A stretch of DNA of 64,000 nt from Vanilla planifolia (GCA_023846275.1 CM043875.1:7328626-7392625); one strand, 5' to 3'; numbered from the stretch's first letter, positions 1 to 12,400 are shown. The notes: generated from the letters alone by a model not told the origin. Numbers and translations: made by a program.

Positions 1-302
1 TAATTAATGCACGTTGCAACTCTGTAATTGTAGCTTAGCTGTAATTTAGTACTACAAATGGGCGGTCCAGAATCCTAGTTTGTAAAGCAAGCTTGAACTC
101 TAAGTTGTAATTGCTGTTTATACAAAGGAGTTGAACGCTTTAAGGTTAATAAATGATCATTTGCTGAATCTTTACAAAACGAAAATGCAATAGCCGAAAA
201 GAAAACTAGTTGAACTTGATAGAACAGTATTCACAGCAAGAGAGAGGACTGTACTGGTCCAACCATGATAAAGCAGTATTTACCGATCTATAGGCCCATT
301 GT

Positions 303-866
303 TTAGAAGGGTTTCTGATTCTCTAAATGACTGCTTACCTGAGAAAACTGAGATGTATCATTGCCCGAATGAGGTTCCGTGGACCAAGCTCCTCCCCAAT
401 TGACATTCCAATTAACATTTGTGCCTCCAGCTAGGGCATCCTTGAAGCTCACAAGCTGCTTGATGATTTTTGTCTGAGTAATCAAGCTAGTGGGTATAGT
501 AGCATTCAATGGGGCATTTTCATAAATAGGTTGTGCACATTGTTGAGAAACTCCTTCAACAAGGCTAACTGAGTTAGTAGGAATAGTCTCATTGCAATCA
601 TTTGAGTCATACATATCATGGAAATAGAGTTTCCTTTCCAAAGCTAATTCTGTCTCATATCCCAAATCATCCTCCAAATTCTTAGAGTTTCTATCTGATT
701 TGGCTGACGAATTCTACTCATCAATTACATAATTCATGCGTTCATCCAATTCCATACTCTTCCCCAGTTGAGCTTCATCTTCACAATTAATAATGGCTTT
801 TCCTTTTTGTAAATTCAAAGAATTCAAAGGTTCAATAGAGAAGTCCCCAACTTGCGGATCCACCAT
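303..866 (-). pseudogene. Interrupted ORF of unknown identity, possible exon
   Basis: Reading leftward from an ATG at 866-864, one frame stays open for about 187 codons except for a single TAG at 716-714. The product is acidic and Ser/Asn-rich and carries the patch VSFKDALAGG, followed by a repeated NVNW pair. I do not recognise the protein. A good splice-donor match (CAG|GTAAGC) lies at 341-333 and falls in phase 0, so the piece could be an exon ending at 339, with the codons to the stop at 303 being intron read-through. The VSFKDAL patch resembles the stretch before DUF4283 in plant LINE ORF1 proteins (compare SFKEVL in the LINE at 3.6-10.3 kb), so a LINE ORF1 fragment is the main alternative. 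The in-frame stop suggests a pseudogene. Function is unknown. Confidence 0.35.
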
Positions 867-879
867 AGATACCTCTGAA

Positions 880-3560
880 ATAACCCAAATTTTTATTTTG
901 TCCCAAGATGTTCAAATTTTATTTTATTTGTTTCAACAATGAAATTTAAATTTGAATTGATGAAGTAGATTAAAATAATAATTTTAGACCTTTTCTTGTA
1001 AAATGTACTACTTTTTTATGCATTTTGGATTTGAAAAATGCCTGTATCATTGCATAAAATTCATAGAAATGAGTCTGTCAATACTTGTTTTATTATAATT
1101 GAAGTCTATTTGGATTTAGTTTATAAGATAGAAAGAAATTATTAAGAATTTATAATAAGTTATTCTAAAAAACAAACAGAAATCCTTTAGCTTTCTATTA
1201 TACCTATCAAACTTGTTAATCAAAGTATATTATTTTCATTCAAATTTGTTAAAATTAAATGACTACTACTTATTTAATGAGAATTGTACAATATGATAGT
1301 AGAAGATCATATGGTATAATGAAAAAAAATTGATTAAAAGTATCGATTTTGAATATCATATAATACAATATTGATAAAGTATACAATATAATATGGCATA
1401 ACAATAATCAAAATCTAGGTGTGAACATACTACAAAATCATATTTTAATTCTACAAATGACATCTACATGATATAAGTATAATAGTTTCATGAGTGATAA
1501 GGTCAACTACGTACAACAGTAACTTAACATCATACAGTATGACTATCACACCATCGTATAAGAATGTAAATGTAAAAAATAAAGTTGATTCAAATAATGT
1601 TATGATCATACAAGTACAAAATTGTGGATCATACAAGTATAATAATAAGAGAAGAAAAATTTTCTAATCCTAGGAATAGTGTCAACTGAGATAATGATTA
1701 TATAGTATGAAAACCAATATCATATGACTATAATAAGAGAGACCTCGCATAAGAGAATTGTCAGATCTACAACGAGTGAATATAGTGCACAATGTGCCAT
1801 ACTTGTATACATATTGGATAATATAGTCATGATCAACGAAACTATTATCAGTATTAGTAGATATGGGGTCATCGTATATTACAATATAGTTATAGTACTG
1901 GTACGATTTGAAAATACTGAATAAACTGAGTTTCGTATTTAAGTTATTTTTTATCCCAACAATTGAGAATTAATTTATCTTAAATCTATGGAAATGACTT
2001 AGATAGAGTTGGTTGAGAGAAAATAAATTGAGGATTAAGTCAAATCCTAGAATGCTTAAACCTTAAAGATAAGGATACATGTAGAAATATCTTAGCCAGG
2101 TTAACTAATATCCCTTGATCAAAGGATTGTTTGAAAGTCTACGTAATGTTTTAGGCTAGAATTTTTAGCAAAACCTAGTCATGAATGCTCCACAAAAGAA
2201 GTCAGGGAAGATAAGTTAAAAATAAGAAAAAAAAAGAAAAAATCTACAAGCTTAGTTCGCGAAGGACATCCAAATAATGTAGACCTTTACCATAACATCA
2301 ATCATTTTTACCTAAACTAAGATAAAGTAAATCCTAAAATCAAGTCAATAAAATTGTGATCAAGTATGGTTAAATTTGATAGGTTATTTATGCAAAAAAA
2401 ATATTAAAATAATAAAAAAATCTTAAAAAGTGTATCATAAATTTTAGCAAGTTTAAAAATATTATTTAAATATATCAATAGAAAGAATGCCCTGAGATGA
2501 ACTCATTGTCATTGTTTTTATGATTTTTGGACACTTGAAAAATTTATCATAAATTTTTAAAGATTTGGATAAAAGTGTAATTTTTAAAATGTTAATTATG
2601 ATAGATTTATAATTTTTGAAAATTTCAACTTATGTCAAAATCGATTGATTGAGGGTAAATATATAGATAAGAAAATGTTTGCTATGCTATAGTAGATTTA
2701 TAAATTTTTAATTTTTGGTGCATGACAAATTTAATTAGTTGTGGATAGATCTATAATAATGAAACTACATATTGCTTTATGAAAATAGCATACCGAAATC
2801 TTTATATGTGCATATAAGATCAAAGGTTAGATGGTGACAATGGAAAAAAACCTTAAAATTATGTCTTCGTTTTTGACATCATCAGCCATCGTGTGCACTT
2901 AGTGAATATTGCATGGGAGAATTCATTAACAATCTATTATTCGACTTTGAGAATGCCTTTGTCATAGCCTATAAGTAAGTCATGCAAGTCCAGGAGGAGC
3001 CAAGTTTGAGTGAAACTCAGGTTACTCCAGTAAGCCACCATTTAGCAAAAAATTGAGTACACTAAACAAACCTAAGTGTTATCATCTTTATCGAGGTTGC
3101 TGCAAACTCAGGAGCAGATTTTCTCCATGCTCTAATCAAGAGGGAAGAATTCTAATTCAGAATTTTGGCATCTCTGGCGAGGTAAGTTTTCCAAATTATT
3201 TTTTATTTTACCTTTTTATGTCATGCGAGTCTTAAGATTCTAGTGAGATAAGGAGAGAATGTTAAGATTTTTTGAGAGAGACATGTAATGTCTGGTTCAT
3301 CTAAGGAAGAAGAGAAAGAGTGTCAAGTTTGTTGCAGGAAAATTCATACTAGTATGATGTTATACATCATTGAATATGAAAAGACTGGTTCGCAAGGCTA
3401 CAACGAAGCAAAGTTATGTGAGAGTTTACTGAAAATATCATACTAGACAATTTTTTAGATTACACAAAATGATATTTAAGATTGTACTAGCATGAGAAGC
3501 ATAGTTACATTACACAAATGGGTTAATTATATAGGACGATATAGGCACCATTCTATATGA
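880..3560. other. AT-rich noncoding stretch
   Basis: No supported gene. The sequence is AT-rich with short open frames only. The text at about 871-960 (beginning acctctgaaataaccc) resembles the start of plant gypsy LTRs after the first few bases, so an old LTR fragment may begin here. The part at 2,900-3,250 is slightly less AT-rich but shows no recognisable product. Confidence 0.4.
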
Positions 3561-3619
3561 TCTATTCCTGAAAAGTAACCTTCATTCATTCGAAGGGGCA
3601 CCGTTACATGCAGCGTCCT

Positions 3620-4618
3620 CTACGGAGGATCAAACAGGAAGTCCAAAAGCAGTAACTTAAGTAAGGGCTCAGGGAGAGGCATACCCCGTCCCCAAGCGAA
3701 GTCGGACCGGCAAGCAGCGCGCGCCGCCCAGTCCGTCGGCGCGTTGCCGTCCCGCTTAATGTTCGTAATGACAAGAGCGTCAAGGTCCTGAGCATGGAGA
3801 ATTGTTTTGACAAACACATCCCCTGTGGGCACCTGGGCGAGAATGGTACGCACTGCCTGCATGGCCAGCGTCGAGTCAGTTTGGAGCTCGATGGCCCGAG
3901 TCTCCGGAAGCGCTGTCTTAGCCAATTCAAGGGCCTCCAGCATAGCATAAGCTTCCATGGCTGCACTCGCTTGAGAGAACACTTTCTTTCCTATCACCAG
4001 CAGGGGCTTCCCCGTGCGATCCCTAGCCACCAGACCGAAGCCCGCCAAATGATCACCAACGGCCGCGTCACTGTTGAATTTAACCCATCCAGTGGGAGGG
4101 GGAACCCAGTTTTGGGCTACGTTCAATTCAGGTGAACTGAGCAGGTTCCCACAGGACGTGGATGGGAGGGTTCCATGAAGTAGAGCTATCTCAATCTGCA
4201 GCTTCCGCATGATGAGACTGTAATTTGGTCTTTCATCGCTGTGCTTTTTTGCATTACGGAGCTCCCAAATGTAATACATCGCCGTGGCTAAGGTTGCAGC
4301 ATGCACCACACTATTAGCTTCGCACTGCACAGGCGCCGCCACGAATTCAAGGAATCGCTGCAAAAAAGATATCCCAGTGCCCTCACCATGGCGAAGACCA
4401 AGAGCAGAGACGACCCCATGAAGTTGAAGGCTACTCCAAAACTCTTGTGCACGCGGGCAATCCCATATAATATGCTCCGGCATCTCGTCAGCATTGCAAT
4501 CCCAAACGCAGCTGCTGCACTCAGCAAGTCTCCTGCGGGCCAGCCAAGCTGCTGTAGGGAGATGATCACCTACCAATCGCCATAGGAAGAATCTCACCCT
4601 GGGCAGTGCCTTCACTTT
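3620..4618 (-). pseudogene. LINE-A ORF2 part 4: zf-RVT and C-terminal RNase H
   Basis: The last 331 codons of ORF2. First comes the zinc-binding zf-RVT domain (VRFFLWRL, then Cys33, Cys36, His48 and Cys53 of this piece), and then a plant-type RNase H of the RVT_3 family. Its acidic catalytic residues are visible: Asp183 in VKFNSDAAV, Glu221 in AMEAYAMLEAL, Asp247 in ELQTDS and Asp295 in NAPTDWAA. RNase H would remove the RNA strand during cDNA synthesis; only some plant L1 clades carry it, and LINE-B in this window does not. The frame ends at a TAG at 3,622-3,620. Confidence 0.85.
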
Positions 4619-4621
4619 CTA

Positions 4622-5420
4622 GATCGTCTTGAGGTGCTCCGTGTTTGCATTATGGTTTCCCATGCAGTCACCCGCCTTAGCGCAGCGTAATTGCATGTAA
4701 AGTTTTGAGTTGTTGACCTGGGACGACTCCGTCTACGACTGCAAAAGCATGTCGTGATTCCGAGCCCATAACAAGTGCATAACGCGCTCAAAGAGGAGGT
4801 CGCTGGCCCAAGACCTAATGCTTTCTTCATTCCAAACGCCCACGTCAACAACGCATGCACTCATATGTCTTGGCCAATCCACCTCCATGTTGATGAACGT
4901 GGGCCACAAGCAAATTGGGAGCACACCGAGCCAATTATCTTCTGCAAATAAAATATCCTTGCCATTGCCAATTCTCCACACAAAGTTAGCAAGGGCGAAC
5001 GGCATGCCAGCAGCAACGAGTCTGCATGCATGAGATGCTCCTCGCGGTGTCTTAACAAGGGTATGAGCAGCACCGTATTTAGTATCCATGATGCACACCC
5101 AGGAGTTCTCCTCGCGACCAATCAGTCTCCTGCAATGTTTCATAAGCAGAACCCACTGCCAAGTGCGCAAGTCCAGGAGGCCAAGGCCTCCCGCATCCTT
5201 GGGCAAGGTGACATTCTCCCAACTAGCATAATGCATCCTTATTGCGCCAGTGGCACCATACCAAAGAAAATTCCTTATCTTCCGCTCCACCGCGTCGATA
5301 GCACGCTTCGGCAAGACACAATGACTCAGCAGATGACCAGGGATAGCATTGAGGACACATTTGATCATGGCAACCCTCCCAGCGAGTGATAAAGGTCTAA
5401 TGTGCCAATTTCATCACCTG
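4622..5420 (-). pseudogene. LINE-A ORF2 part 3: RT thumb/connection region
   Basis: After the frameshift near 5,400-5,415, the ORF2 product resumes with LSLAGRV and INAIP-like text, then the conserved region IRNFLWYG, WENVTLPKDAGGLGLLDL and WRIGNGKDILFAEDNWLG seen in plant L1 ORF2 proteins between RT and the zinc-binding domain. An in-frame TAG (4,735-4,733) interrupts it, and a second TAG (4,621-4,619) stands where the conserved Trp of the next domain would be expected, consistent with a TGG-to-TAG change. The region has no independent function. Confidence 0.75.
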
Positions 5421-6989
5421 ATCGTCAATCTTCTGGAGCATGAATTTAACATCCTCCAGCTTGATTAATTTTGCCGAAATGGGAACACCCAGATAGCAAA
5501 GATTCTCCCCATGCGCCATTTGCAGTTTCCTCGCAATCACCTTCCTCCTTTTTGTGCTCGTGATTTTGCTGAAAAAGGCCTTCGACTTCGCAAGGTTAAC
5601 CCTCATTCCCGTGGCCCTGCAAAACTCCTGCATAGACTTCTTAACTGCGCGCGCAGCAGTGCGTGTAGCTGATGCATAAACAAGGATATCATCAGCAAAC
5701 AACAGACGGGAAACAGGCGGAGAGTTCTTCCCACATCTAAACCCAAGCAATGATCTGGACTCATAGTTATGCATGATTGTTGAGAGATACTCCGTCACGA
5801 ATGTGAACAAATACGGCGAAAGCGGGCATCCCTGACGCAGGCCGCGTTGCGCATGGATCCAAGGAAGCCGAACACCATTGAGCAGGACTCCATACCTGGG
5901 GTTCACGATACAAGCCTCAACCCAGTCGCACCAGATGGACGGAAACCCCATAATTTTCAATATGTTCATCACACACTCCCATCGCACCGTATCATAGGCT
6001 TGCTCCATGTCCACCTTAATTTCCATTAGCCCAGCCCTCGTGGAGGATGAATGCATGCACGAAGCCATTTCGTGGGCTATGAATATATTGTCTGCAATGC
6101 ATCTTCCCGGCACGAATGCCCCCTGTTCTCTTGATATGAGGAAGGGAAGAATCAGCTTAAGTCTTTCAACAAGAACCCTCGCAACAACTTTGTAGATGAC
6201 GTTACATAAGCTTATTGGCCTGAACTGTTTCGGCCTGCAGGCGCCATGAGTCTTCGGTACGAGGACGATGAGTGTGTCCTTCCAGCACCTAGGCATTTGC
6301 TTCTCAGCGAAGAAGGAGAGCACAGCCCGAATTGTGTCACCCTGAGTGATCTGCCAATATCCTTGGATAAATTCCGCAGTAACCCCATCTAAGCCGGGGG
6401 CTTTATTCCTCCTGGAAGCTTTGATGGCCAAAATAACCTCCTGTTCCGTCACAGGGCTTGCCAGCATGGTTGCCTGGGCGTCATTAACGCTGGCGTGCGG
6501 CACATGCTTCAAAGGAGGTAGTATATTCATCCCACCACCCCACTTCTTCTGAAAGAAAGGTTCCAAGATCGCGCATATACTATCCTGCATAGTGACCATG
6601 CTACCCGAATCATCCTTCAGCTGGGCAATGAGATTGTTTCGAGTACGTGTAGTAGCGGCAGCATGGAAGAATCGGGTATTACGGTCTCCCAATTGGGCCC
6701 AATGGATTTTAGCCCTTTGCCACCACCACCACTCCTCCAACGCGCAGCCGCGGTGGAAATCCAAAATCAATCGCCCAAGACGCCAGTGTTCCTCTGCATT
6801 TAATCCCTCTTGAGACTCTTTCATTTGCAATGTGTTGATGCTGTGTTCTAAGTTCACATTGCCACTCATGATGTCATCGACCTCCAACTTACTCCATTTG
6901 CGCAGCGCCACAAGTGACCTTTGAAACTTGGTTGATAGGCCTTCCATATGATTCCCCTTGGTGCGTCTGCTCCAAGCCTGATGAACCAC
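5397..6989 (-). pseudogene. LINE-A ORF2 part 2: reverse transcriptase
   Basis: An uninterrupted stretch of about 530 codons in the ORF2 frame. It holds the L1-type linker (ending WAQLGDRNTRFFHA), then the RT core: KAPGLDG, FRPISLCNVIYKVV, the first catalytic Asp in KVDMEQAYD (about residue 327 of this piece), LRQGCPLSPYLF, and the FADD box at about residues 431-434. The enzyme copies element RNA at the nicked target. The frame closes at 5,399-5,397 where a single-base frameshift has occurred; similarity resumes in another frame within about 20 bases with the conserved SLAGRV patch. No initiation codon of its own is expected here; this is part of one ORF2. Confidence 0.93.
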
Positions 6990-7043
6990 CCCAATTGCCT
7001 TCAGAAACTGCAGCCAAATGCTCTCAAATTGAATGCGGCGCTT

Positions 7044-7766
7044 TCAAACATGCCTACGCCCACCCTCCATGTCAATGAGGAGAGGATAGTGATCTGAGCC
7101 AATCCGCACGAGGTGAGTAACAAAGCAGCCCGGGCATGCACGCATGCCTGCAATGTTCATTAGCGCTCTGTCCAGCCTTTCCAGAATCCTTGCGCCCCCC
7201 TCCTTGCCATTACACCACGTGAATTTGTTCCCAGTAAACATGAGATCCACCAGCTGGAGGTCTTGAATCACATCCGCAAATTCTTGCTGCAGACTGTTGT
7301 ATCTAAATTTCCTTCCCCCCTTCTTTTCACCTTGCGACATTACAACATTAAAGTCGCCAGCAACCAGCAAAGGGCCAGCATTCTCAGCCTCCTCCCTCAA
7401 GAAATCCCATAATTCCTTGCATTTTAGGGTTTCCCTCGGCCCATAGACAACACAGCACTTGAGTATTGCTCCCCCATTCTTGCCCACCTCAAACGAGACC
7501 GCATGCATCAACGAATGAATGGTTTTCACCACCAAGCAGCTCCTCCATAGAAGGACAATGCCATCAGAATTCCCTGCCGAAGGTTGCACCGCATAGTTCC
7601 AATCATTGCCAAGCAGCCAATCAACGTCCCTCCGCGCGAAGCTTTGGGCTCTTGTCTCTACTAGGGCGACCACCTCAATCTTCCTTTCATGCACAAGCCT
7701 TTGAAGGTATCACCGCGACTTCTTGCCATAGATGCCCCTGATATTCCATACTAATATTTTAGTCAT
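7044..7766 (-). pseudogene. LINE-A ORF2 part 1: AP-like endonuclease domain
   Basis: ORF2 starts at the ATG 7,766-7,764 with the typical opening ILVWNIRG. After 18 codons it meets a TGA (7,712-7,710), then continues in the same frame. Endonuclease/exonuclease/phosphatase-family motifs are present in order: VALVETR with the catalytic Glu, VYGP, GDFNVV with catalytic Asp and Asn, FTW, RLDRAL, and the final GSDHYPL containing the Asp-His pair. This domain nicks target DNA to prime reverse transcription. A second TGA at 7,046-7,044 separates it from the reverse transcriptase, which lies in the same frame. Both TGAs are one C-to-T change away from an Arg codon CGA, as expected of methylation-driven decay. 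All catalytic residues that I can place are intact. Confidence 0.88.
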
Positions 7767-8040
7767 TAAGAAAAAGTGTAAGTTGTACCTCTCCGCATCA
7801 TGGGAGCATAGCGCAGCAGCCAGAGCATTGGCCTCAGCCCTCCTCCCTCCAAGGTTACAGCAAGAACGTCAAGCAACAAGGCAATGCCCATCCAATGCGA
7901 CCTTGATAAATTACAGCACTACAGAACTGTAGGTGCTTCCAAACCCCTCCGCCCATGATAAGTAATCCACTGCCAACGTCCCCCCCATGGGATTAAGAAG
8001 TTCACTGCACCCCACGAAGTGTAGTGAGGAGGGGATCCTC

Positions 8041-9600
8041 CTAAACCTCATTGCGGTAGACAGCTTCATCACAAGTGTTGACGTCCAGCACCCTATCATT
8101 AGCTAGTAGCGGCGCCTTCCCCTTTATGTCTGGCACATGGAGGCTTCGAGTACTTCTGCTTGGAATCCTCCCCCTGGTCTGGGAGATGCTTCTCTTTCTG
8201 CCCCTTTGACCACCTCCCTCCTCAGCCTTCTTTGCTCCAGTGGCCATTCCCTGTGCATTGTGACTTCGCACACTCATGGCCAGCTTTCGCCTCCTTGGTT
8301 GTACCACCATCCACGGGCCCAGGCTCTCCTTCTTGGTGCCCTCCTCGTCATCCGACATGGGTCCAAGATTCACACTATTAAGGGACGTCCTCTCAACCTG
8401 CGCAGTCGTCCCAGTAGGCGGCCCCTGCGAGTTCAAGTTTAGATCACGGGGGGTAGCCGAGACGTCTTGCGACACCCTGGACGATGAGGCCTTCTCAGAG
8501 CCCTGCATCGAGGTCCGCCTAACTCCCGTAAAGGTTGCTGCAGCAACATTCCCCGTCATCCCGATCTTGCACTGCTCCACAAGGTGACCCACAAGTCCGC
8601 ACGCAAAGCAGATTTTGGGAAGCCCCTCGTACTTAAAAGGCTGGAAAGAGCGTCCCATTGTCCCCCTCAGCCACATACCCGATTTCAGTGGCTTCGATAA
8701 GTCCACCTTGACGCATACCCGGGCGAATGACGAGCGCTGCATGTCCGCCGTCCAGCCATCGAGGAGAATTGGATCGCCCACCGACTTCACAATTCTCAAT
8801 ATGTTCTCTACATCCCAATAGACCAGGGGAAGAGCCAGGAACCTCACCCAGACCGGGGCGCACATCGCCGTGGTAGCACTAGGTCGGAAATCAGGAGTCC
8901 ACAGATCCAAACCCATGGCCTAGCTAGCAACTTGCCATGGGCCTCCCAACCATACTGCATTTCTGTCCTCCATTGAATCAAAGTGAAGGCAAAAGCAACC
9001 GGAGGAAATATCAAGGATTCAGAAGTTCTTAAGGTGTCCCCAGCGCCTCTGAAGCACCCGAGCGATGACAAAGAACAGGAGAGAGTTGCCATACACTCGC
9101 CCCACTAAGTCAAATCTGTGGAACTCAATTTTCCTAAGATAGGCCTCATTAGACATGATAAATTCGTCACTATCAACAGAGTCATCCATGGACGCAGCCC
9201 TGGCCTTGACATCAACAGCAGCCAGCTTCACAAAAGAGGTCACTGCCTCATTTAGCATAGCAGTCTTGGAAGTTAATACTTCCTTAAAGCTAACTCTGTT
9301 GCCCTGTGCCGCTGCGCTGGAAGTATTCTGTAAGGCCGTGTTGTCCAGCAAGGTAGCGCTATCAGGTGCTACTTCCGCAGCTTTGTTCGAAGTGGCCAAC
9401 CCACTAGCCCCCATGGTATCAGAGGCTCCCACCATTTCACCAAATAAACCTCCCTGCTCACAATCAATCCGCAACAACGATAGCATTGGAGTAGCGGAGG
9501 TCGCACCATCCTCAAAGGTTCCCACATCTGCACTTGAGGATTTGGCAGAGATATTCGAAATTTCGAGCTCATGCAATAGATACCCCATCCTTTCTGTCAA
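8041..9600 (-). pseudogene. LINE-A ORF1 (DUF4283 / CCHC zinc-knuckle, gag-like)
   Basis: ORF1 encodes the RNA-binding gag-like protein of plant L1 elements. A single frame runs from about 9,600 to a stop at 8,041, interrupted by a TGA at 9,021-9,019 and a TAG near 8,924. Across the first stop the frame continues with recognisable DUF4283 features (an SMEDRNAVWLGGPW-like patch, then GLDLWTPDFRPS), so the two halves belong to one gene. A C-x2-C-x4-H-x4-C zinc knuckle (CFACGLVGHLVEQC) lies at 8,610-8,569. A low-complexity basic/serine tail follows. There is also an in-frame TAA just before 9,600, so the true start is uncertain; an in-frame ATG lies about 12 bases inside. ORF2 begins 275 bases downstream in another frame. 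Confidence 0.85.
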
Positions 9601-10199
9601 TTACAGACATCCCAATTACCAATCCTTTTTTTCCTTTGCCTCCAGAGGCTTCTTCCCCGGCATCCTCCACAAACTCCCTATCAGGAGAGGCACTTCCATA
9701 GTTTTTAGATTTCCTGTTACTTTTTCTACCTTTGGAGCCTGCTATTCAGCTACAATCAACAGAGAGAGCAACAAAGCGCTTGCAGAGGTAAGTCGGAGAC
9801 TCGCACGTAGAAACCACAGCCAATGCAGTTAAATTTGCATGATAAGAATTATATGTTCTGCGACGCATCCAAAACTTTAATCCTGTTCCTTCACTACCAC
9901 GCGCAGGGCAACAATAAACCAGTGTAGGGTTCCAAGTTTGAAATTTGAAATGTCAAATGATAGTTTTGCACTCCCTTACCCTAAGCTAGAAACAGCACCC
10001 AAAGATCCTGGTCAAAGAAGTAAGGTACTCACCTTTGACCGGGTCAGTAAATGCTTAGCCGTCAAACCTCTTCCCTTGGTGTAGATGCTTCAAAGGCGAT
10101 GCTTCCTGGCTCTGACGTGAACACTTCCAGTGTCAGAACAGTCGCCGCCGGCAGCCAGGCGCCGACTTCAGTGGTTTGTAGGTATTCCATATGAAATGC

Positions 10200-10268
10200 C
10201 TGGGCCTTCGTCGTGAGATCGCCTTCAGATCACCTTCGCCTTCGCCTTCGCCTTCAGATCGCCTTCAA
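10200..10268 (-). repeat. GAAGGC hexamer repeat at the 5' end of LINE-A
   Basis: On the minus strand the first ~50 bases of the GC-rich leader consist of GAAGGC/GAAGGCGATCTGAAGGC units: four contiguous hexamers flanked by copies of a GATCTGAAGGCGA block. It sits where the element's 5' untranslated region would start, exactly at the step from GC-rich element to AT-rich flank. Repeats of this sort occur in promoter-bearing 5' UTRs of LINEs; that role is inference. Confidence 0.5.
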
Positions 10269-12019
10269 AAACTCAAATTCCTTCAAATTTTGGCTTGAAA
10301 TTGGTTGATTTTTGAAAGGTTAGATTAATATGATATTGGTGATCATAAGGTGTGATTTAATTTATCAAAATAATCATATGACTCCATGTTTTTTTCCTAT
10401 CGATATGATCAATGGTTGACATCAATAGATTGGTGAGAGAAACAACTAAAATAAAATTATTTATTATAATGAGATTAAATGTATAGTATGATCATTAAGG
10501 AATTCCCTATATCATATAGTATGATGGTATGGATTCTATTACACGATCATAAGAAATATGCTAAACCAGAATAGAATATGTTTCAATCATAGTTATTTTA
10601 AGGTACATTCATAAGCAATGTAAATAATGGAGCACTAATTATGAAAATTTTATGGTATGATCATAAGATTATAAATTATAGTACAAATCTCTTAGTTTTA
10701 GATGATCCTATGATATGATTAGATGATTGTACTAATATAGTTTTGGATAGCAACTTAATAGTCTAACAAATTAATATAATTTAAACTATTTACTAAACTT
10801 ATCATATATAAGATACATATTGACACTTATATACACATAATATTGTAGAAAATTAATAAAAATAAATGTTAGAATTGGAAGATAATTTTTAAATTCAAAT
10901 AGATAAATCTTATAACTTATGATGTAATACAATAGTATTATTTTGATAGTCTTTTTTATTGAATACATTTTATTAATATGGTTTTTCTTTTCTAGATTAC
11001 TCGATGGTTTACTTATTACATGTATTTTTTATGGATTTATCTGATGCAGGATCTTCTCTATTATAAGATAACTTAAAGGAGAATTAAAATAAAATAAAAT
11101 AAATATTAGCTTTAAAAATGACATCTAGATTGGCATGATGACATGATTAAGACATGCAAAATTGAAACTAAAAAATGAATTCTTAGAGGCATTCTTCTTA
11201 ATATTAGGCTTAATGATTGATCATAGGATATTGATCTTCGAGTCAAATATCTACTTAGTGTATATGTGTACCATGACCTCATGATATATGTGATAATACC
11301 AAGACCAATGATGGACCTCATGGCATCACTATTGAGACCATATATTCCTGAGCGTTAAACCCAACGATGGACCATATATTCTGTAGGTTAGGTCTTTGGA
11401 CCACACTTGTCTAATATTTTATATAATTTTATTATGGATGGATATCAATAGAAGGTTATTGATAAATATGACTGTGATGTGGATCTAGAAAGGATAATAA
11501 TTCAAAAAAAAAAAATTAGGTCAATAATAATGTAAATCATAAGAAACTGAAAAGAAAATTTGTAATTTTATATTGTATATAAATGTTTTATGTTATATGT
11601 ATGGCTTATAATATGATTTCTAACATGGTTTATTATCAAGCTTACATTGATATTTTTTGTATTTGTCTTTGTATTTATTAATCATATTTAATTTATTTAT
11701 TGAGATTATTATCTAACATAGTGTTGCATCATAGATCATGTATCCACTACACCAAGAGCTGAGAAGTTTGATATCATAAGAGAGGACTTTACTCCTGAGA
11801 TATGAGAGTGGAGAGGATTTTAATTTGGTGTTAATGATATAACAATTTTAGTAATAAAATTATTTTTATATCAGAATATTTATTTATAGATATTTACTTT
11901 TGCTTTTATAATTTTACTTAGTTATAATTTGAAAAATATTTGTCCTACCATTAGTTCCTCATCAAGGATTTGTATTCTCACCTCATTTTATCTATATTTA
12001 AACCTTGATTATATTAAAG

Positions 12020-12063
<44 letters not shown>

Positions 12064-12400
12064 CGTAGGAGGATGATAGTGATAGGATGGTATTAAAGCT
12101 TTGGTTCAAGAATAAGTAAGACATAGGAGTGAGGACACATACACAAGATATATATTTATATTATTCTATGTTTTCTTGCATTGAGTTGTGAATATAAAAT
12201 TATTTATATATACCTTAAGTCTTATAAGCCATGAAAGGATTAGAATTTGGTAATATTGATAAAGAAAAAGTTAAAGAACATAAAAAAGATAATAAAAAGA
12301 ATAAAGTTAAAGAACATAAAAAAGATAATAAAAAAGAATTGGTTTAAATATTAATCACTTTATATTGTAATTAGTAGTTGAAGGTACTAGTCATCAAACT
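10269..12400. other. AT-rich noncoding stretch with (AT)n
   Basis: No gene seen. Very AT-rich, with scattered words such as catatagtatgat that recur in other repeat-derived parts of the window. A perfect (AT)n run occupies about 12,024-12,060. Confidence 0.4.
12024..12060. repeat. (AT)n microsatellite
   Basis: Perfect dinucleotide run of about 18 units. Confidence 0.95.

Larger units (their letters stand above)
3604..10268 (-). mobile_element. LINE-A: L1-type LINE retrotransposon with RNase H, degenerate
   Basis: An essentially full-length non-LTR retrotransposon on the minus strand. From 5' (right) to 3' (left) it carries a GC-rich leader with a GAAGGC hexamer repeat (about 10,268-9,600), ORF1 with DUF4283-like and CCHC zinc-knuckle parts (9,600-8,041), and ORF2 with AP endonuclease, reverse transcriptase, zf-RVT and RNase H (7,766-3,620). 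Its base composition is much richer in GC than the flanks, which marks the ends only roughly. I found no poly(A) tail (poly-T on this strand) near 3,600 and no convincing target-site duplication, so both ends are approximate. The copy is dead: ORF1 has at least two in-frame stops, and ORF2 has four in-frame stops and one frameshift. Confidence 0.9.

Noticed and set aside
3160..10300. AATTTTGGC shared by both sides of LINE-A as a target duplication
   Set aside because: The word is short, is not next to a poly(A) tail and lies several hundred bases from the apparent 3' end. Chance is likely.
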